Assembly (NCBI GenBank): GCA_041396845.1
Contig: JAWKXU010000003.1
Location: forward strand, 310,001-374,000
Direction: 5' to 3'
DNA length: 64,000 bases
Source: JAWKXU01 sp020446465
Lineage (GTDB): Bacteria > Pseudomonadota > Alphaproteobacteria > Sphingomonadales > Sphingomonadaceae
Numbering within the stretch: the first letter of the stretch is position 1; the number at the start of each line of letters is the position of its first letter. Of this stretch, positions 61,285 through 64,000 are shown piece by piece. The translations under genes were made by a program, and so were the position numbers. The notes below the pieces were generated by a model. That model searched no databases and was not told where the DNA came from. It saw only the letters and a program-made list of their open reading frames with translations.

Positions 61285-61884
61285 TCAAATGTCCGCGATT
61301 GCAGCATCCACCAGCTTTGTATCGGCAGCGGCATCGTGCTTGCCAGAAATCAGCCCGCGAGCAGCAACTGCTGCGGCACTGGCAGCTTTGGCGCGCAACT
61401 CATCCACCACGCTACGTTCAGTCGCGGCGATTTTTTCCTCGGCCATTTTCTTGCGGCGTTCGACCATGGCCTCGGCATCGCTTTCGGCCTTGGTGACAAT
61501 GGCGTCGGCTTCCTTCTGGGCGTGTTCGAGCATTGCCGCCGCATCTTTTTCGGCGCTGGCGATCTTGTCGGAATACTCCTGCCGAAGTGCTTCTGCCTCT
61601 GCACGAAGGGCCTTGGCTTCGTCGAGTTGTTTTTTGATCTCTGCGATCCGCGCATCAAGGCCACCCGCAAGCAAGGCAGGAACCTTCTTCCAGAGCAGGA
61701 TCAGAATGAATGCGAGCATGGACAGGCCGACCCACCCGCTCGGCCCAAGACCGAACGAAGATGGTCCAGCGTGCGCTCCGCCATCATCATGGTGCACCTC
61801 TGCCTGAAGCGCATGTTCCTGTCCGTCAGGGCCAGTGTGGATCGCCGGATCCTCAGTCGTGAACAGTTCAGGTTGCTCAGCCAT
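61285..61884 (-). CDS. atpF: F0 ATP synthase subunit b
   Basis: A 199-residue b subunit of the stator stalk. A long N-terminal arm with His and Asp residues (EVHHDDGGAHAG) comes before the single membrane helix (WVGLSMLAFILILLW). The rest is a charged coiled coil with many Ala, Glu and Lys. The His-rich arm is longer than in E. coli. It overlaps the b' gene by eight bases and ends the operon. Confidence 0.93.
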   Translation of the reverse strand: MAEQPELFTTEDPAIHTGPDGQEHALQAEVHHDDGGAHAGPSSFGLGPSGWVGLSMLAFILILLWKKVPALLAGGLDARIAEIKKQLDEAKALRAEAEALRQEYSDKIASAEKDAAAMLEHAQKEADAIVTKAESDAEAMVERRKKMAEEKIAATERSVVDELRAKAASAAAVAARGLISGKHDAAADTKLVDAAIADI

Positions 61885-62371
61885 GGCTCAGGGCCTCCTT
61901 CACTGCAGAGCGGGCATTGTCTGCCGACACTTCAACGCCTGCAATACGCTTCACGATATCTTGCGCCGCATCGCTTGCCACGCCTTCGATCTCATCGAGC
62001 GCAGACTTGCGAGCTTCGTCAATCCGCGCATCGGCATCGGCCAGTTTCTTGTCGATACGTTTTTGCGCAGCAGCCAGCTTCTTTTCGGTCTTCGCAGCAG
62101 CCTGCGCCTTGGCCTCGGCAACAAGGGCCTGTGCGGCGGCGCGATTTTCATTTTCGCGCTTGCGCCAGGCGTCCTCTTCCTCATCCGCTTTCGAACGGGC
62201 TGCTTCGGCAGCCGCAAGGTCATCAGCGATCTGTTTGTCACGTAGGGCGACGGTGCTGGTGACCTTGGGGACCATTCCCCGACCAATGACGAAAAATACG
62301 AAGCCGAAAATCACCAGCAACCAGAAAATCTGGCTGGAATATGTATCAGCAAGCTGGGCTATCTGTGGCAT
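61877..62371 (-). CDS. atpF': F0 ATP synthase subunit b'
   Basis: A 164-residue b' subunit (also called AtpG or AtpX). It has an N-terminal membrane helix (IFWLLVIFGFVFFVIGRGM), then a coiled coil (ALRDKQIADDLAAAEAARSKADE onward). Two different b-type subunits are the rule in alphaproteobacteria, as in photosynthetic bacteria. It lies between atpE and atpF. Confidence 0.93.
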   Translation of the reverse strand: MPQIAQLADTYSSQIFWLLVIFGFVFFVIGRGMVPKVTSTVALRDKQIADDLAAAEAARSKADEEEDAWRKRENENRAAAQALVAEAKAQAAAKTEKKLAAAQKRIDKKLADADARIDEARKSALDEIEGVASDAAQDIVKRIAGVEVSADNARSAVKEALSHG

Positions 62372-62458
62372 CGACGGTTTTCCGTTATGCAGTTGGGAAC
62401 AAATTGCTGTTCAGCACGGGCCGACAATGCGTGTCGACCCCATGCAAAACAACCGGGT

Positions 62459-62686
62459 TCAGGCAACGAAGATGAGGATCATCGCCACGACGAACGACAG
62501 CAGACCGAGAAGTTCTGCAGCCGCGAAGCCGATGAACAGACGACCCTGCTGACCGTCAGCAGCACCGGGGTTACGCAGGGCGCTTTCAAGGAAAGAACCG
62601 AAGACGTTACCCACGCCGATAGCAGCCATACCTGCACCGATAGCAGCAAGACCGGCACCGATCAGCTTTGCGCTTTCTGCTTCCAT
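62459..62686 (-). CDS. atpE: F0 ATP synthase subunit c
   Basis: A 75-residue c subunit forming the proton-driven rotor ring. Two helices are joined by the RNPGAADGQQGRLF polar loop. FAAAELLGLLSF carries the proton-binding Glu. The AGLAAIGAGMAAIGVG helix is glycine-rich as expected. ATG at 62686 is preferred over one two codons earlier by its distance from AAAGGAG. Confidence 0.96.
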   Translation of the reverse strand: MEAESAKLIGAGLAAIGAGMAAIGVGNVFGSFLESALRNPGAADGQQGRLFIGFAAAELLGLLSFVVAMILIFVA

Positions 62687-62731
62687 TACCATAACTCCTT
62701 TTTCTCAATAATCGCGTTAAGTAGATTGATA

Positions 62732-63526
62732 TTAGTGAAGATTTTCAGCGTCGTTGATGTAGAGCGCAGTCAACAACGCAAAAACATAAGCCTGAATGCC
62801 AGCGACCAGCATTTCCAGCGCGCAGATACCGACCATCAGGATGAAACTTGGGATACCAATGCCGATACCATAGCCGACACCTGCATTCGTGCTGTCGATC
62901 ACAAAGCTGGACAGCACCTCAAGCAGAACGTGGCCGGCCATCATTGCGACAAAGAGACGCAGGGCAAGACTGAAAGGGCGAACCAGGAAGGAGACAAGCT
63001 CAACTATCGGGATCAGCCAAAGCAGCCAGATCGGCGTGCCGTGCGGCACGAACAAGGAGAAGAAGTGGAAACCGTGCTTCCAGAAACCGACGATCAGGAC
63101 GATCGAGAACGAAAGGATCGCAAGAACGCCGGTAATGGTGAAGTGGCTCGTCGCGGTAAAGGGATGGACACCGACCATCGCCAGCGGAAGTGGCAAAAGC
63201 CCCAGAACATTGGCGAAAAGGATGAACATGAACAGCGAGAAGATATAGGGGACGTATTTGCGCCCTTCCTTGCCGATGTTCGCTTCGAGCAGATTATCGA
63301 TAAAGCCGGTCATGCTTTCGACCGCCATCTGCCAGCGACCAGGCACGAGTTCGCGCTTCATGCCACCTGCGACGAATATCCACAGCGCAACAGCCGCAAT
63401 GGCCATCCACAACGCACTGTTGGTGAATGCGATATTATACCCGGCGATTTCCCAGTGCTGCGAGCCAAACATCGGCTCGATGGCGAACTGGTGCATCGGA
63501 TCGACTTTACCCTGCTCGGCTGCCAC
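62732..63526 (-). CDS. atpB: F0 ATP synthase subunit a
   Basis: A 264-residue a subunit with about five or six membrane helices. VRPFSLALRLFVAMMAGH has the essential Arg facing the c-ring, and the IPIVELVSFLVRPF stretch is typical. The start is taken as GTG at 63526, following CAGGAA, which gives MAAEQGKVDPMHQF; ATG at 63496 is a possible shorter start. It follows atpI by about 80 bases and precedes atpE. Confidence 0.94.
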   Translation of the reverse strand: MAAEQGKVDPMHQFAIEPMFGSQHWEIAGYNIAFTNSALWMAIAAVALWIFVAGGMKRELVPGRWQMAVESMTGFIDNLLEANIGKEGRKYVPYIFSLFMFILFANVLGLLPLPLAMVGVHPFTATSHFTITGVLAILSFSIVLIVGFWKHGFHFFSLFVPHGTPIWLLWLIPIVELVSFLVRPFSLALRLFVAMMAGHVLLEVLSSFVIDSTNAGVGYGIGIGIPSFILMVGICALEMLVAGIQAYVFALLTALYINDAENLH

Positions 63527-63604
63527 GCGCGTTCCTGTCCATTCCGGCCCATCCGGGCCCCTCATACACGGCAGCGCCACTGCTATCCCCCGCGAAAAAC
63601 GGGG

Positions 63605-63922
63605 TCAATCAGGGCGCTTGTTCGCCATCCGGAAAATGTTCCTGAAGGCCACGATAATTCCGAGGAACATCATGACCAGCAGACCCCAGGGCGTTGTTTC
63701 CGCAAACCGGTCGATAACCCAACCGATCAGCGCACCGCCACCGATACCCCCCAGCAAATCAGCCAACACCCGATTGCCCATGCGATAGTTCGCATCTGCG
63801 CTCTGCACGTGTGGCCTGTTGCGTTCATCTTCCCGCTCGCGCGCGGCTTTCAGCCGCTGTTCGAGCGCGTCAATGCGCGCATCTTCGCCGATGAGTTCCC
63901 GTTCGGACGGTTTCTCGCTCAT
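63605..63922 (-). CDS. atpI: ATP synthase-associated protein AtpI/AtpZ
   Basis: A 105-residue AtpI/AtpZ-family protein, thought to help assemble the c-ring or carry magnesium. A charged coiled-coil N-terminus (DARIDALEQRLKAAREREDERNR) is followed by two membrane helices (VLADLLGGIGGGALIGWVI and GLLVMMFLGIIVAFRNIF). A strong GGAGGAG site precedes the start. It heads the F0 operon atpI-atpB-atpE-atpF'-atpF. The promoter is probably in or beyond the last 78 bases of the window, which show no other gene. Confidence 0.93.
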   Translation of the reverse strand: MSEKPSERELIGEDARIDALEQRLKAAREREDERNRPHVQSADANYRMGNRVLADLLGGIGGGALIGWVIDRFAETTPWGLLVMMFLGIIVAFRNIFRMANKRPD

Positions 63923-64000
63923 GCTTCACTCCTCCTGCGAAAGCGTTACTTACCAGAAGGCGTGCGACATGCACGGAAAACTGCCCGCCAAGGGCGCCGC

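Overview
The window looks like ordinary chromosome from an alphaproteobacterium, most likely a member of the Sphingomonadales. Four things support this: the F0 ATP synthase genes form their own operon with both b and b' subunits; the 5-enolpyruvylshikimate-3-phosphate synthase resembles the CP4 type; a TIGR02300-type small acidic zinc-ribbon protein sits next to aroA; and there are many TonB-dependent receptors. The genus is not resolved. The sequence is GC-rich, genes are tightly packed, and no gene-free gap exceeds about 300 bases except one that holds a tRNA gene.

Layout. 0-7.7 kb: a neutral zinc metallopeptidase, an exported unknown protein, creD, an FMN-dependent alpha-hydroxy acid dehydrogenase, a periplasmic cyclophilin, a TonB siderophore receptor and dodecin. 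7.7-13.6 kb: sdhCDA on the minus strand with no sdhB beside it, prmA, an O-acetylhomoserine sulfhydrylase and a HAD phosphatase. 13.6-18 kb: recN-ligA-cinA. 18-24.5 kb: an accessory block with a Fur-box-preceded siderophore receptor, a PKHD hydroxylase, a SnoaL-like protein, an alpha-methylacyl-CoA racemase and an acyl-CoA synthetase. It lies between recN and bamD, genes that are often neighbours in alphaproteobacteria. 24.5-27.7 kb: bamD, a SnoaL-like gene and lepA. 27.8-34 kb: two tandem PAS-GGDEF-EAL-PilZ (cyclic di-GMP) genes, one split by an IS3-family element. 34-43 kb: a PhaZ-like hydrolase, a ferredoxin-NADP reductase, dnaN, fabG, fabD, and a divergent LD-carboxypeptidase/Mpl-like ligase pair. 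43-48.8 kb: rpsF-rpsR-rplI, then marR-emrA-emrB with a clear palindromic operator. 48.8-55.6 kb: asd, an amino-acid permease, rplS-trmD-rimM-rpsP, ffh and tRNA-Ala. 55.6-60 kb: aroA, a small membrane protein, cmk and rpsA. 60-64 kb: a nitronate monooxygenase and the F0 ATP synthase operon.

Most of the window is housekeeping: translation (S6, S18, L9, L19, S16, S1, TrmD, RimM, PrmA, LepA), secretion (Ffh, BamD), replication and repair (DnaN, LigA, RecN), central metabolism (Sdh, Asd, AroA, FabD, FabG) and energy (F0). I did not find a new defence or biosynthetic system. The strongest unusual observation is the clean IS insertion, with a 4-bp AAGG target duplication, in a membrane-anchored cyclic di-GMP gene. 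The two halves join exactly in frame if the element and one copy of the duplication are removed. Also notable are two compensating indels inside that IS transposase, a pair of near-identical repeats that supply the stop codons of creD and lldD, Fur-like boxes upstream of an iron-uptake module, and a perfect 18-bp operator in front of marR.
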